Source: Anolis sagrei (Eukaryota > Chordata > Lepidosauria > Squamata > Anolidae). From it: a stretch of 64,000 nt of DNA. This document shows positions 7,521 through 18,789 of the stretch, in pieces (the stretch's first letter is position 1; every line of letters begins with the position of its first letter). The position numbers and the translations under genes are program-made. The notes below the pieces were generated by a model. It was not told the origin of the DNA, did not search any database, and worked only from the letters and a program-made list of their open reading frames with translations. The stretch spans positions 105,841,866 through 105,905,865 of the forward strand of contig NC_090023.1 in NCBI RefSeq assembly GCF_037176765.1. Direction: 5' to 3'.

Positions 7521-10500
7521 ATGACGGGCTTTGCAGGCTTATTCCCAGAGAAGCTGAAAGCCCTCTTTCCTCAGCTGGGGGCTCTGCTTCCGGTTCCCGC
7601 TGACTTGTTGCAAGGTAGCCCAGCCTGCCCCTCTGGCGCAGGTACCATGATTTCTATGGAAATCCTAACAGGTTTCTCATTGTTCTTGGTACTATTATTA
7701 TCACCATTATTATAAAACATAGCATGGAAACAGATACTCGGAAGGCACCAAGGCCTATCAGCCCTGGTTGACGCAATACAGGGTGCATTTGCACTGTGGA
7801 AGGAATGCAGTTTGACTCCACTTAAACTGCCACTGAAATCCTGGGAGTTGTAGTTTGCTGTGGGTGCTGTCTCAGAGGAAGGGTCTGGCAAAGCCACCTC
7901 TGAGTGTCCCTTGCTTAAGAAAACCCTGTGCAATTTGTGGCAGGCTACCTATGCGCAAGGCCACCAGGCGAAGAGGTAAAAACTTGGCTCTTTGAGCAAG
8001 CTTTTGAGAATGTAGCGGAATACATAACATGGAACTATGAATGATGAACACGGAATGGCTAGACGATCTTATTAGAAAACATTTTTAACAGGATGACACC
8101 GATGACTAGATGTTTTAATGGTTTTTATATGTGTTTTTATATTGTTATGTTGATGGTTTTGAATTGCACTTTTTTGAATGTATGGCATCAAATTGTGCCA
8201 ACCTATAACCCACCTTGAGTCACCATATAGTTGAGAAAGGCAGGCCATAAATATCATAAATAAATAAGAGGCCAGTAAAGAAAAGGGCCAAAGAACAGGA
8301 AAGGGACCACGCCTGCCTCTACAAAGACCTTTCAGGACACCATTTGCTTCCTACCTTACAAAAGTGTTTTACTGAAAGACAGCAGTATGTCTCATGCCTT
8401 TGTAAATTTATCTGAATATGTATTTGTTTATGTATTCATTGTATTAGTAGTTTACATTTGCTGAAAGAATGTGAAGGAATGGAGATACCTGCTGGGTGCT
8501 TGTTGACAAACTTATTCAACATAACCATAAAATAATTCTTGTTACCTTGTATGAAAGCCTTCTCTATATGATGTTTGTCTGTTTTGTAATGTGTCATTTT
8601 ATAACCTGAAGTGTATGTCTTATATGATTTGCAGTGTCCTTATCTCTATATACCTTAAAGCAGTGGGAGGGGCTGCAGGGCACATGACTGACTCAGTGAC
8701 AGTTTAGAATGTTTGGGTTCAACTAAGATGACAGTTGAGGAATGTCAGTTGAGGAATGACTGTTAGAGAAGGTTGTTGGGCCTTGAATGAGCTTGAGTAT
8801 AAAGGTTTGTCAGAGTGCAGAAGCTCATTTTAGGAAGTTAGAAACTGTTGAGGCTTGAGTTTTATTTGAAAATAAACACTTATTAAATAGAGCTGTATAA
8901 AACAACATAATTTACGAAGAAATTGTTAAAGATTATCGACCCCTGACAAAAATGTGTGTGTATCTTTAAATACATGAAGTTATCAGTAAACAAAACTTGT
9001 TATCCTTAAAAGAAGTCTGCTTGCATTATTGTCTGCTGAAAGCATCAAGCAGAAACAAAATATCTACATGCCCAGCGATCATCCATTACCAACTAAACTC
9101 TGCTATCCCAATTAGGTTGTGATCCTAACAGTTCATAGTCTATACACCAATGGTCAGTGATTCTAACAGGTCATGATCCATTATCCTCAATAACCATCTG
9201 GGTAATTACAAACATATGCCAGGAAATTGTCACCTTTTCATGTATCTTAAAGTCAGATGCTTTGAGCATCTCAGAAGAGGAATGGCAACGCCCTCTGAAT
9301 ATATCTTGCTAAGGAGAACCTGTTATAGGTTCATATTAGTCCCACTACAAGTAAAAAGAAGTTGCACAGCAAAATGAAGATGAACAGCATGAGATCAGTT
9401 GATATAACAGTTCTTTAAAACTGTAAAAGAACTGTTATATTAACTGGCTTCTTGAGCTATTTACTTTGGAAAAGCCTGAAATTATTCCCCCCCCCCCCCC
9501 CCCCCCCCGTGTATTAAAGACCCGCATCATATTTGTGTCCATTGGCTGTAAGTGTTTTTTCCTCCCTGGAAGAAAATAGCTGGAGGACCATTTTGAGTAG
9601 TATTGCTTTGAAGTGAGTAGTTATGTTTCTTGTCACAATTACATTTTTGTATTTCTTTTCAACAGAGGAATATCCCTGTAGAAAATGAGTTGAAGGTCAG
9701 TAAAGATAGCCTTACTGATCTCTATGTTCAACATGTTATACCATTGCCTCAGCGGGAATTACCAAAAACCAGATGGGGGAAAATAATGGAGAAAAAAAGA
9801 GGACAACGGGTGACGAAACATGACATGAAAAGGTAATTGCTTCTTGCTCTTGGAGTCTGAAATCCTTCAGAAACATGAATACATAGGACATTGCTGTGTC
9901 CATTTAGCATAACATTTCTAAAATGAATGGTACTCTCCAAGTATTGACCAGTTTGTTTGTTTTTTTATCTCTCAGCTACAATCTTATTTGATTAAGAAAT
10001 CATAATGATTGAGACTTGTTCCTTCTTATTGGATAAGCAAATTGATTTTTATTTTATTGGATACAGTAATGTTATATCCAGAGATAGATAGATAGATAGA
10101 TAGGACAGTTATTAACATTTTTATTAACATTTTATACCACTTTTCATTTAAAAAATCAAAATAACGTATGATCGAAATAAAATAAAAAACAGCTGCTAAA
10201 GATAATGGCTGGATTTCTCTATTATAGTCAATTAAGTATTTAATTAGGTAGCGTCTTCTAGATTGACACCACAAAATCTGATAGAGACATAATTCAATGG
10301 GGAATGTGATGGGGTTTGCAGTGGGATTTGTATGCGAATGGATTACAGAGCTGAGTATCTAGCTACTGCTGAGTAGCCAAATAAAGTCATCAAAATGTCT
10401 GGAGTATTCCTAAGCAAGAAGAGCTAATTCAGAGCAATAAACAGAATGGCAAGGGCCTCAGACCCACCTACACTAGTTTGAAACTGTGCTATATGATCAG

Positions 10501-13500
10501 TGTAGACTCATGTAATGCAGTTGAATTGCATTATATGAGTCCACAATGCAGTTTCAAGGTTCATTATATGGCAGTGTAGATAGAGGCCCTAATCAACCTT
10601 AGAAAAGGCTCAGTTGACCTTGGTTATCTCCTGAAAAACCCCTTTGCATAGATTACGTAGAGCACAAATATAAACAGGATGGCCCTGCTATTGAAGTAAA
10701 CAAACTAGCTTTTGGGTATCTGAGGCAGTATCAATATTGCCTATTGCTGAAGTATGACTTGAAAATCATGTATGTGACATTAGAATGGATTCATGCTCTG
10801 GCTGAAAAAAGAGATCGGAAATCTCTTTTTGTTAAAATTATAACTTTTTGTTTAAAACTGTAAAATTTAGGAAAGCTTGACTATGACTGGTATGAATATG
10901 TTTAGAATAATAATATTTTCATAATTTTTATATTTGACTGTGATTCCTGAGGATATTAGAAAAATACCATCTTCCTCCAGACAAATTTCGTCTTAATTTC
11001 AGTGCCTTGTGATTTAAGTTCAGTAACTAGGGGAAAAAATTGAAAATTGGGCTTACTTCCAAGAAGTGTTGATAGAGAAGTGGAGATTTTCTTTGTGATT
11101 TTCTTTGCATCTGTAATCTGTTTCTAGGGATGTTACTTTACTGTTTGTTTGTTTTTTGTTCAGCTTTGCTACTGTAGAAAATCTGAGGAAACGCCCTCTG
11201 ATAGTATTTGATGGTAGCTCAACAAGTACGAGTATAAAAGTGAGGAAGACAGAAAATGGAACTGTTGATGGTCTAAAACTTGCCACGGGAAATGCAAGTG
11301 CACCTTGCAGGAGACGCTCTGTTTCTTCAGATTCTTTGGCGTGTGTATCTGTTTCCAGTGATTCATCAGACTTTAAAATAGACACCAGGATTAATGAAGC
11401 AAAACAGAACAATATTAGAATAAATAACAATATGGCTTCTAGTCAAAAGTCCCCACCTTCGCTGCCTGTAATAGGGACTACTGTTGTGAAATTAAAGAGA
11501 GCTGCTCCAAAAGAAGATATAGATGCATCAGTGAGTATACATTTGGTGATCTGCAACTATTCTTTTTTAACCAAGTGCATCTCTTAGTAGCTTACATTTG
11601 AGTTTTATAACTGTAATTGAGTCTCTCTGATTGTTCAATGTTGCTGCGACTTTGACACAATTGTATTATTGTTAGAACAGTGGTTCTTAACCTGTGGGCC
11701 GTGGCCCAGCAGTGGGCTGTGAGAATGAAAATCTGGTTTGCAAACCTCCTCCCCTTTTACTTATTTATTTTCTTTTATTTGTTTTATTTCCGCTCCTTTC
11801 CGCAGAGCTGACCAGCCCTGCCCCTTTTGGTACTAATGTTGGAGAGTGGTCCCTTGTCAAAGTGATCTCCGGTCAAGTGGACCCTAGTCAAAAAAGGCTT
11901 GGGAATCACTGTGTTAGAATGAGTGTTAAAAAGTTAATGAGCTTTGGATTTGGAGTGTCAGATTTTTTTGGGAACATGAGGAGCATAATTAGATTTTCAT
12001 ATTTAAAAAAGCTTCTTCCGGAGTAGGTTTTAGAATGCAAATTAGTAATAATAATAATAATATAATAATAATACTTTATTTATATTCCGCCCTTCTCATC
12101 CTGAAGGGGACTCAGGGTGGATCACAGTACATATACTTGGTAAACATTCAATCCCTTTTTGTATAGACAATAAACAGTCAGACAACAGAAGGAGGTGGTT
12201 TGTTTCAATTCAGTGTCCAGCTGTTTTTTTTTTGATGCCATGGAAGGTTGGGCCTGAGTCCAGGGGGTGATGTTGCTCTATCATCTATGACAAAGAGCTG
12301 TCAGGACTTCCTCCTTCCTTTTGGTCGCCCAGCATTTTCTGATCTTCTCTTTATGGCGTCTTAAAAACCTCCCCCGCTTTTTTTAGCGGTACCTAATTTC
12401 TCTAAGTACAGCTAAAGCTGTTTTTGAATTGCTTAGATAAACAATGAGCTAGGGTGTCATTTGGCAACTCATGCCAAACCGGGGGTTCGAACTTGCAACC
12501 TTTTGGTTGATCGATCTTACAATTGGTGACGATTTACCAGCTGTGTTTACCAGCCCAGCACAGCTGGTAAATCGACATGAATATATCGAGTATTTCAAAA
12601 AGATGGACCCAATTTCGTTGCTATGTCTCTGCAACTACAGGCTGCCTAATACTGAAACTCTTTTACCACTTGAAAGGGAGGGGAACAGAGTTTCAAAGGA
12701 GTACCTGTAGATGCCTCTTCCGGGGCACAAACAACCCCCAGTCTCAGTCATGCGCAAGATGACAACTCTGCATCGTAAGAGCTGATGAGATATTCCCCAT
12801 GTGCAGAGTTCTTTTTTTTAGATTTGTTTCTGGCTCAAAACGGTTAATGAAACCTGATAGTTTGATCACTCATTAAATCATTTTTAACTTTTTGTATCAT
12901 TGAAATGTTGCCATTGTGAAATATGCTCCTTTTGAAATTCAGTACATCATTTTGAAACACCTTGTATTACACCATTGACTTAACTGTAGTTATCCACATT
13001 CTGGTTCCTCTCCTGTATTCCTTCAACTTGTGTCAATGGCTTGGAAAACACTCCTTCTGCAAATTTCCTTCAGCAACCTAAGACCCAATCCAGTATTTCC
13101 AATACACTACCTAGTCTCAACTAAAGTAACATATTTAATAGATGCCAAGTCTACATGTAACTTAATGGGTCTACCCGAGTAAGTGTTGGCAACTAGGCCA
13201 AAGGAATCATGCAGCCCTCCAGACTGCAGCTTCCAGAATTCCTAACTGCTGTCTAGGACTTGAGGAAGTTGTAGTTCTAACAACATCTGGAAGGTTGCAC
13301 AATTCCATCTTCGAATCTAGGTCAACTTTCCCACGAACATTTCTGAACTTTGGGAGATTAATTTTTCTTCTTTGCGCCTTTCTTGTGTCATTGGGACCAT
13401 ATTTTTAATTCTGCCACTAGGTGGCAATACAAACCATACTTCAGAACTTTTGCTTTATTATTTTTAATGTTTTAATGTTGCCAGTCTAACTTAGTTTATC

Positions 13501-13571
13501 ATTTTCATCCTCAGAACGACCTAAAGCCCTCTGACTCAAAGAAGAAGATCCAGCATGTAACATGGCCATGA
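7324..13571 (+). CDS. C2orf49: ashwin, tRNA-ligase complex subunit (C2orf49), 4 exons
   Basis: Joined coding exons: 7324-7449, 9666-9832, 11164-11530, 13515-13571; 717 nt, 238 residues plus stop. Exons meet in frame with GT/AG sites throughout. Recognised from ashwin blocks: [19 protein letters not shown] (exon 1), [20 protein letters not shown] and [10 protein letters not shown] (exon 2), [20 protein letters not shown] and [12 protein letters not shown] (exon 3), [10 protein letters not shown] at the C-terminus (exon 4). Human ashwin is about 232 residues. In human it is a small nuclear subunit of the tRNA-splicing ligase complex with RTCB, DDX1, FAM98B and RTRAF; Xenopus work links it to embryonic cell survival. 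Basic patches ([17 protein letters not shown]) could act as nuclear signals. The middle of exon 3 is Ser/Asn-rich and poorly conserved. No break is seen. Confidence 0.95.
7779..7900. mobile_element. MITE family B, left half
   Basis: GGTGCATTTGCACTGTGG, then AATGCAGTTTGACTCCAC and CCTGGGAGTTGTAGTTTGC. Matches the family B left arm; the right arm is missing. Confidence 0.55.
7960..8268 (+). mobile_element. L2 3' end
   Basis: Starts in the last codons of the L2 reverse transcriptase ([13 protein letters not shown] at about 7972-8010). It continues through a 3' UTR with CCACCTTGAGTCACC and GGCAGGCCATAAAT to an ATAAATAAATAA tail. Lies in C2orf49 intron 1. Confidence 0.75.
8460..8948 (+). mobile_element. 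possible solo LTR fossil
   Basis: Has the order of a long terminal repeat: a U3-like stretch, a TATA-like GAGTATAAAGG near 8800, and a polyadenylation signal AAATAAACAC near 8870. No clear flanking duplication and no internal genes were found. Old and uncertain; could be a unique intron sequence. Confidence 0.25.
9397..9445. repeat. 20 bp-arm hairpin in C2orf49 intron 1
   Basis: Arms 9397-9416 and 9426-9445 pair with a single G/T position, around a 9-base A-rich loop. See findings. Confidence 0.7.
9487..9508. repeat. poly-C run
   Basis: 22 consecutive C in C2orf49 intron 1. Confidence 0.9.
9666..9832 (+). CDS. C2orf49: C2orf49 coding exon 2
   Basis: Acceptor TTCTTTTCAACAG ends at 9665. Encodes [20 protein letters not shown] through KHDMK and ends after AG of a split Ser codon; donor GTAATT at 9833. 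This is the best conserved part of the protein. Confidence 0.93.
10083..10103. repeat. (GATA)n microsatellite
   Basis: Five GATA units in intron 2. Confidence 0.8.
10453..10590. mobile_element. palindromic MITE, family A variant
   Basis: Foldback with GGGCCT at the left and AGGCCCT at the right. Internal inverted blocks GTTTGAAACTGTGC and GCAGTTTCAAGGTTC surround a central TGAATTGCATTATATG. Related in design to the element at 26991-27140. Confidence 0.6.
11164..11530 (+). CDS. C2orf49: C2orf49 coding exon 3
   Basis: Acceptor TTTTTTGTTCAG ends at 11163. The first base completes AGC (Ser). Encodes [19 protein letters not shown] through [12 protein letters not shown]; donor GTGAGT at 11531. 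Ser-rich, Asn-rich centre. Confidence 0.93.
11678..11911. mobile_element. hAT MITE with perfect 8 bp duplication
   Basis: Starts CAGTGGTTCTTAACCTGTGG and ends TTGGGAATCACTG, imperfect inverted ends typical of hAT. Identical flanks TGTTAGAA at 11670-11677 and 11912-11919. 234 bp, noncoding, in intron 3 of C2orf49. Confidence 0.85.
12043..12560 (-). mobile_element. tRNA-derived SINE with L2-type tail
   Basis: Minus-strand reading starts near 12560 with a tRNA-like region. A B-box-like GTTCGAACCCCCGG lies at about 12479-12490. The body is long. The end (ATTCCGCCCTTCTCATCC and ACTCAGGGTGG on the + strand, then (AAT)n) matches L2 3' tails. SINEs that share a LINE tail are mobilised by that LINE. 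Confidence 0.65.
13205..13310. mobile_element. palindromic MITE fragment
   Basis: GCAGCCCTCCAGACTGCAGC pairs loosely with ACATCTGGAAGGTTGCAC. CAGAATTCCTAACTG and GTTGTAGTTCTAAC lie within. A hAT-like reptile MITE, decayed. Confidence 0.45.
13411..13428. promoter_or_regulatory. candidate CTCF site
   Basis: CTGCCACTAGGTGGCAAT matches the CTCF core (CCASYAGRKGGC) at every core position. In intron 3 of C2orf49. Motif only. Confidence 0.4.
13515..13571 (+). CDS. C2orf49: C2orf49 terminal coding exon
   Basis: Acceptor ATTTTCATCCTCAG ends at 13514. Encodes [18 protein letters not shown] and stops TGA at 13569-13571. The basic C-terminal end is the signature ashwin tail. Confidence 0.93.
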   Translation, partial: NDLKPSDSKKKIQHVTWP

Positions 13572-15100
13572 ATGCACAAGGTGATTGAAGTGTAAATAAT
13601 GTTCAGTCTTCATTTCAGAATGGAAGAACTGAACAGCATTGCAGATTGTAATGGATTCTCCATAATGTTAGTGATGCCACAGTTTGATTCAGACACCATA
13701 TTTTAACTCATTACCAAAAGAGCACTTCTTGTATTGCACTTTGAGTTACTGTCTTGCCCTTTTAGTGGGTGGTTTTGGTGGAACAGAAGTGGGCTTCCAC
13801 CATACCTTTGGGGTTTTCAAGTGTACTGTAGTTCAGCCTTTGCATGACCTAATCAAGAGAATCCATGTGAGTTCATAACTGTTCATGTTCAGCTATAGAG
13901 TACTGATTTGTTCAGTAAATACAAATCTCTGTACAAACGTATCTAACTGCAATTGAAATTTGTACTTTCCCATTCTACTGGATTTTCCATGGTAATTAAA
14001 TAGACTTTGCATAAAATAGGTTGTTGGCAAGGCTAGAAAAATATTCAAATTCTTGGGCACAAATACCAAGTATTTCAAAGACGTCTAGAGTTTTCCAGTC
14101 TTTCTATGAGAATGTTATTATACCTATAAATGTAACAGGAGGGGGATGACTGAATTGTGTGGTGTCTTTGCTTCAAATTGAAGTTTTTGTTATAACTGAA
14201 GTTAAATAGATTTCTGTTGTCTTTGGAGATAACAGGTAGATGAACAGAAACAAATATTGTACTTTTATACACTTGCATAAGTATTTTTGATTAAATACTT
14301 GTACATTTGTGGAAAATGTTACTTGCCTGATTACTGAATGCCTGATAAAATTTAGGAGGAAAGCTCACACTTGTTTGGGCAGTTTGAAAAGAAGGTATTA
14401 ACTTACTTCACTGTTAAAAGGCAATTTAAGTTTGCAAAGAAACATCTTGCTTTTTAAAACTCTGTGGATAAATCTGACAAGTTTGTTTGGAACTGTATGG
14501 ATTCTCCTTTGGATCATGTGAAGTATAAATATTTGACCCACACTCCCAGGCACAAAATAAAATTAATCATATGCACAAAAGAAGTTTTATTTACCTAGAT
14601 TCTCTGAAGATACTGGCAGCATCTCAACATTAACTCCAAGTTTCAAAACTTAAAAATAAAATAAAATTGTTAATATGCAACTACTGTAGAATGAAATGCA
14701 GTTGGAGTAAGAATGGTCCACCTTACAGGAAAACAGTGTGTAGTGCAGCCAGTATTGAGTACATTGCTTCAGAGATTTCAGTAAGACAAGTAAGTATATA
14801 CTATGGACCTGTTTCAAAAGTAAACTAATGAGAAATAGAGGCCACACTTGCCTGCCTTTGAGTAAGTGCCACTGAAGTTAATGGGACATGCTTCTGAGTA
14901 GACATGCTTAGGATTGCACTGTACAAATTCCACTAGATCATAACACGTAAGTATGGTGTGTTTGCAGTGTTTGCCTCTACCTGAATACTTGTGCAAGTTT
15001 TGTACTTTAGTACAGCACATTTTAATTTTGTGTGTTTTGTATCTGAAAAGTTGTCTTTTTATTAGCCATATCTGGTTTCAATAAACAGAATTAAAAGTGA
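13572..15100 (+). other. C2orf49: C2orf49 3' UTR (approximate)
   Basis: AT-rich noncoding sequence after the stop. Possible polyadenylation signals are AATAAA at 14556-14561 and AATAAA at 15080-15085, so a 1.0 or 1.5 kb UTR. It includes a reptile interspersed repeat at 14865-14925 (ACTTCTGAGTAGACATGC-like). Confidence 0.5.
14865..14925. repeat. old interspersed repeat, family unknown
   Basis: TGCTTCTGAGTAGACATGCT and GGATTGCACTGTA. A diverged relative appears at 17720-17770 (CTTACTTCTAAATAGAC). I do not know its class. Confidence 0.45.
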
Positions 15101-16031
15101 ATTCTTGTTGTGTGGATGTATTAAATTAATCTGCAGAGGGAGAGTGATTGTGTAGGCATGCTTCTTCTCTATAAATGCTTGCAAACCAGGTTTGGAGCTC
15201 AAGTACATTTCAGGAATCAGCTTTCAACCTGGATGTGCAGATTGAACTTGCAAACCTAAAAGTAGAAGTCCAACCTTGCCACTTTTTAGATCTTTCTAAT
15301 CTGGCCACAAAGGTCCCTGCTTTAATTCACTCCCAAGCTATTGTAATGCATTCTCTGAAGGTTTCACTGATCAAGCTATTTATAGGGAATATTCAACTTC
15401 TGTGTTACGATAGATTCACTGATTACCTATCTAGTTCTAGACACAATGGAAAGTACTACTTTTAAAACATAAGGTCCAAAAAAAAAACCCCTTTAAGCCT
15501 GGATTATTTGAACTACAGCTCATTCAAATTATTTTTTTCTCATGAACTTTCCAAAGGCTTTTAAGATCTTTGGGGGGGGGGGGCATCTTTCTCACCCCAC
15601 TGCTCTCAGGGGCACTTTTAGTGAGGAGGAGGAGACAGGGTTTTTTTTGGTAGATTAGTCTCAGGCTTTGGATCATCCTTTTAAGGGAAACTAGATTGCC
15701 CTCCTCCTTATTGTTCTCCTTTCAGGAAAGGACTTTTATATAGTTGTTCTTTTGAGATTACAGATGAGTTTCTGTTAAAGGGAACTGCTGTCTGTCAAAT
15801 GCTTGAAGTGTATTTGTATTTAGTGTTAACTCCTTTGAGTTCTGTTTTTGATAGAGAGATAGGGCATACATTTAATAAATGAAGTGTGGAATTATGGCAC
15901 ACAACCATCAGTCTCAACAGTTGGAGTTTTCAAGTAGTATTTATAAGTGATATCATATTACAGTAAATCTGTGCTCTTAAAATTATAAAATGGTTTTGCT
16001 ATATAATGCTTTAAACAGCATTCTTGATTAT
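15101..16031. other. gap between the two genes, nothing clear
   Basis: AT-rich, with short homopolymers only (poly-G 15573-15581). No gene or recognisable repeat. Confidence 0.5.
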
Positions 16032-16041
16032 GAGATTCATA

Positions 16042-16372
16042 AAGGTAAAGGTTTCCCCTGACATTAAGTCTAGTCGTGTCCGACTCTGAGTGGTGGTGCA
16101 CATCTCCGTTTCTAAGCCAAAGAGCTGGCTTTGTCTGTAGATACTTCCAATGTCATGTGGCCAGCATGACTGCATGGAGTGCTGTTACCTTCCCGAAGAA
16201 GCGGTACCTATTGATGTACTCACATTTGCATGTTTTCAAAGTGCTAGGTTGGCAGAAGCTTAGGCTAACATCAGAAGCTCACCCCACTCCCTGGATTCAA
16301 ATCTCCAACCTTTCAGTCAGCAATTTCAGCAGATCAGCGGTTTAACCTGCTGCACCACCAGGGGGCCCTGGG
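16042..16372 (-). mobile_element. full-length tRNA-derived SINE with 11 bp TSD
   Basis: The minus strand begins GGGCCCCCTGGTGGTGCAGC (A-box region) and carries a B-box-like GAGATTTGAATCCAGG. The body is shared with the fragment at 2015-2128, and it ends in a CTTTACCTTT tail. Identical flanks TGAGATTCATA at 16031-16041 and 16373-16383 define both ends. Confidence 0.85.
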
Positions 16373-16639
16373 TGAGATTCATACAGAAGGGTAAAATTTG
16401 GTTTGACCGAATACCTCCTGCTGTATTTGAATTTTTTCTCTGAACCTATCATGTTTAAAATCAATTCTTCGTTTGTATCTCTCAGAAGAAAGATGAAATC
16501 TGTAATAGAGTGGGAAGAGTCGTCTGCTTCCCATTTGAAATGAAGAGAATTGTATTGTCTGGTTTTTGGTAACCCTAAGTTGGATCTATCATAGGGTTTT
16601 CTTGACAAAATTTGTTCAGGGAGGAGACTTTCTTTATCT

Positions 16640-16745
16640 TCCTATGAGGCTGAGTAGTATGACTTGACCAAGATCAACAAGTGGGTTTCCAAGGCTGAAC
16701 AGGAATTTGAACTTTCATCTCCAGAGTTGTTGTCACATCACTATT
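16640..16745 (-). mobile_element. tRNA-SINE fragment
   Basis: Diverged match to the SINE type at 33625: GAGGCTGAGTAGTATGACTT, GTGGGTTTCCAAGGCTGAAC and a decayed B box. Confidence 0.45.
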
Positions 16746-17157
16746 CCATGCTGTACACAAATTGGACTGATGCTTGTGTGTGTATTCTTGAGATTTGTGG
16801 TGGACCAGAGCAGTAACTGGACCCAAAAAAACATGTTCACATACCATCCAGAAAAACCTTCAGAATGTGGATTTAGCTGATATCTCTCACTATCGGCACA
16901 ACACTAAAGCACCCAATCTTATTATAAGTATGGAAACAGTCAAATTCTTCATAATTTCTGCCTATATCAGCCTCTTTAAATGGTGTGAAATATTCCTTGT
17001 TACCTCAAAAAATGCAACCCCCCCCCCAAAAAAAACCCCAAAACAACCCACTGTCTGTCACTGTCAAAAGAATGTGCAGAAACAGCCCTGAAGGAACGAA
17101 GCTAGTGGATGCCACATGTTATGAGCACAACAGTTTCATAGTATTGCTGAAAAAAGG

Positions 17158-17330
17158 TCAGCACTCCATATTCATGGATTCTGCACCCACAAATTCCACC
17201 ATACACAGCTTGATTTTTTTTAAATCCAAGAAGCAACCCTTAATTTTGCCAGTGTATATAATGGGACTTGAGCATTCATAGATTTTGGTAACTCCAAGGG
17301 TTCCTGGATACCAAGAGTCCACAGTACTTT
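17158..17330. mobile_element. Tigger-type MITE
   Basis: Left end GGTCAGCACTCCATATTCAT and right end GGATACCAAGAGTCCACAGT resemble Tigger/pogo MITE termini (cf. CAGTCGGCCCTCC in mammals). Diverged. Confidence 0.5.
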
Positions 17331-18074
17331 AAGCACCTGAACTCTCAGTGAAACTTACATATAGTGATATGAAGTAGATAAAGATCTGTAGCAGAGTCAG
17401 TGTAGGAAGCACATACATTCTCAGTAGTTAGAATAATTTAGTTGCTAATAATGTTGAAAAGCTAATTCATTATTAATTTCCGTCTCAAAAATTAGATTTT
17501 CTGATCATCTGCAAATCCTATGGCTTTAGGGGCTGTGGGGTGGGAATGTGGGGGGATGGGTCTGTTTGTGATGTGTGCTGGGGAAAGTATTTAATTTTGT
17601 TGTACAATGCACAATGACAATAATGTTTTCTATTATATTCTATTAAGAATAGACCGGTTTTATGGTGGGATGATGTGGCACTTTAGACTTCTAGTTTCCC
17701 ACAAACATACCTAGAAGCAAGTCCTGCTGAAATCAGGGATGCTTACTTCTAAATAGACTAGGCTACATGGTAAATCACTGGTGCTTCCACTTTGAAATAT
17801 AAACAAGTGTTCCATATTCATTTGAAGTTTAATTTTCAGGGCTAGTTTTGTTGCAGAAGCTATACATGGCTGGAGACCCACTGACTTTAATACATTTACT
17901 TGAGATGGGACTAACATTGGATTTAGACCTATATTCTATTGTTTTAGATACTGAAGTCCAAAGACACCTTAAATTGGCAGAACTGGTTGAGGAGTTCTCT
18001 GGACCCAGTTGTCCAACCGAAATCCCGATGTATATACTGGTTATTAGGTTCCTCAATGTCCTAAAGGCACCAAA

Positions 18075-18260
18075 TCCAAGCTGATCTTGGAAACTATGGT
18101 TGTTCCATCCCAATGAGTACTTGGATGGGAGACTGACAATGAATACTGGATAATATATGCTATATTTCAGACAAAGGGAATGACAAAACTCCCTCTGAGT
18201 AGTCCTTGTGTTAAGAATTCCCTATGGGATCATCATTAAGTTGACAGATGACTTGAAGAC
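18075..18260 (+). mobile_element. 5S rRNA-derived SINE
   Basis: GCTGATCTTGGAAACTATGG and GAGTACTTGGATGGGAGACT are the 5S rRNA internal promoter region. The downstream body (GACAAAACTCCCTCTGAGTA) is not 5S, so this is a SINE3-type element and not a 5S gene. Confidence 0.75.
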
Positions 18261-18789
18261 ACAGAGTGGATAGGTATGTACCTAATTCAAGTGAAATTCT
18301 GAAAATAACTGTATTGTCTCCTAAATAGGAGAAGAGGAGCAAAGAAGCATAACTTTATTTTCGCTTGGGAGAAAAAGGATACCAACCTTAGGAGTGCCAA
18401 TGTGTAGCAGAATAAGTTTGAAGATTTCCTGTCTGATGTTCTGACTAGTGCTTGGGTTTATTTGCTGTGCAAGTACATTGAACAAGATGCTGCTGCCATT
18501 TTCCATTAGCATCAAAGATATCGTGTTGCAACTATTTGGAGCTGGAATGTAGCACTGTGCATGCCGTCCATTGTTGCCTAATATTTGAGGAAATTGGGCA
18601 ATTTGTGTTTATGCAAGGAATAGTCAACCACTTAGCTGTTAGCATCTAAAAGTGCTTTTTTGTCACGATCTCAATGATGCCTGCTATAGGAAACTGAAAA
18701 ATGTCCTCCCCCACTTTTTTTTATGAGACAGCCGGGGATATTCTCTGCTATTTGTATGAATTCCACATGTTAAACAAAAAAGTTAAACA

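Noticed and set aside
7296-7715. Alternative plus-strand open frame over C2orf49 exon 1
   Set aside because: Arises from the CpG island in another frame and reads through the donor into the intron. The ashwin frame is the real one.
8460-8948. Retrovirus copy
   Set aside because: Only LTR-like order of TATA and polyadenylation motifs. No flanking duplication or internal genes seen, so kept as a weak LTR candidate only.
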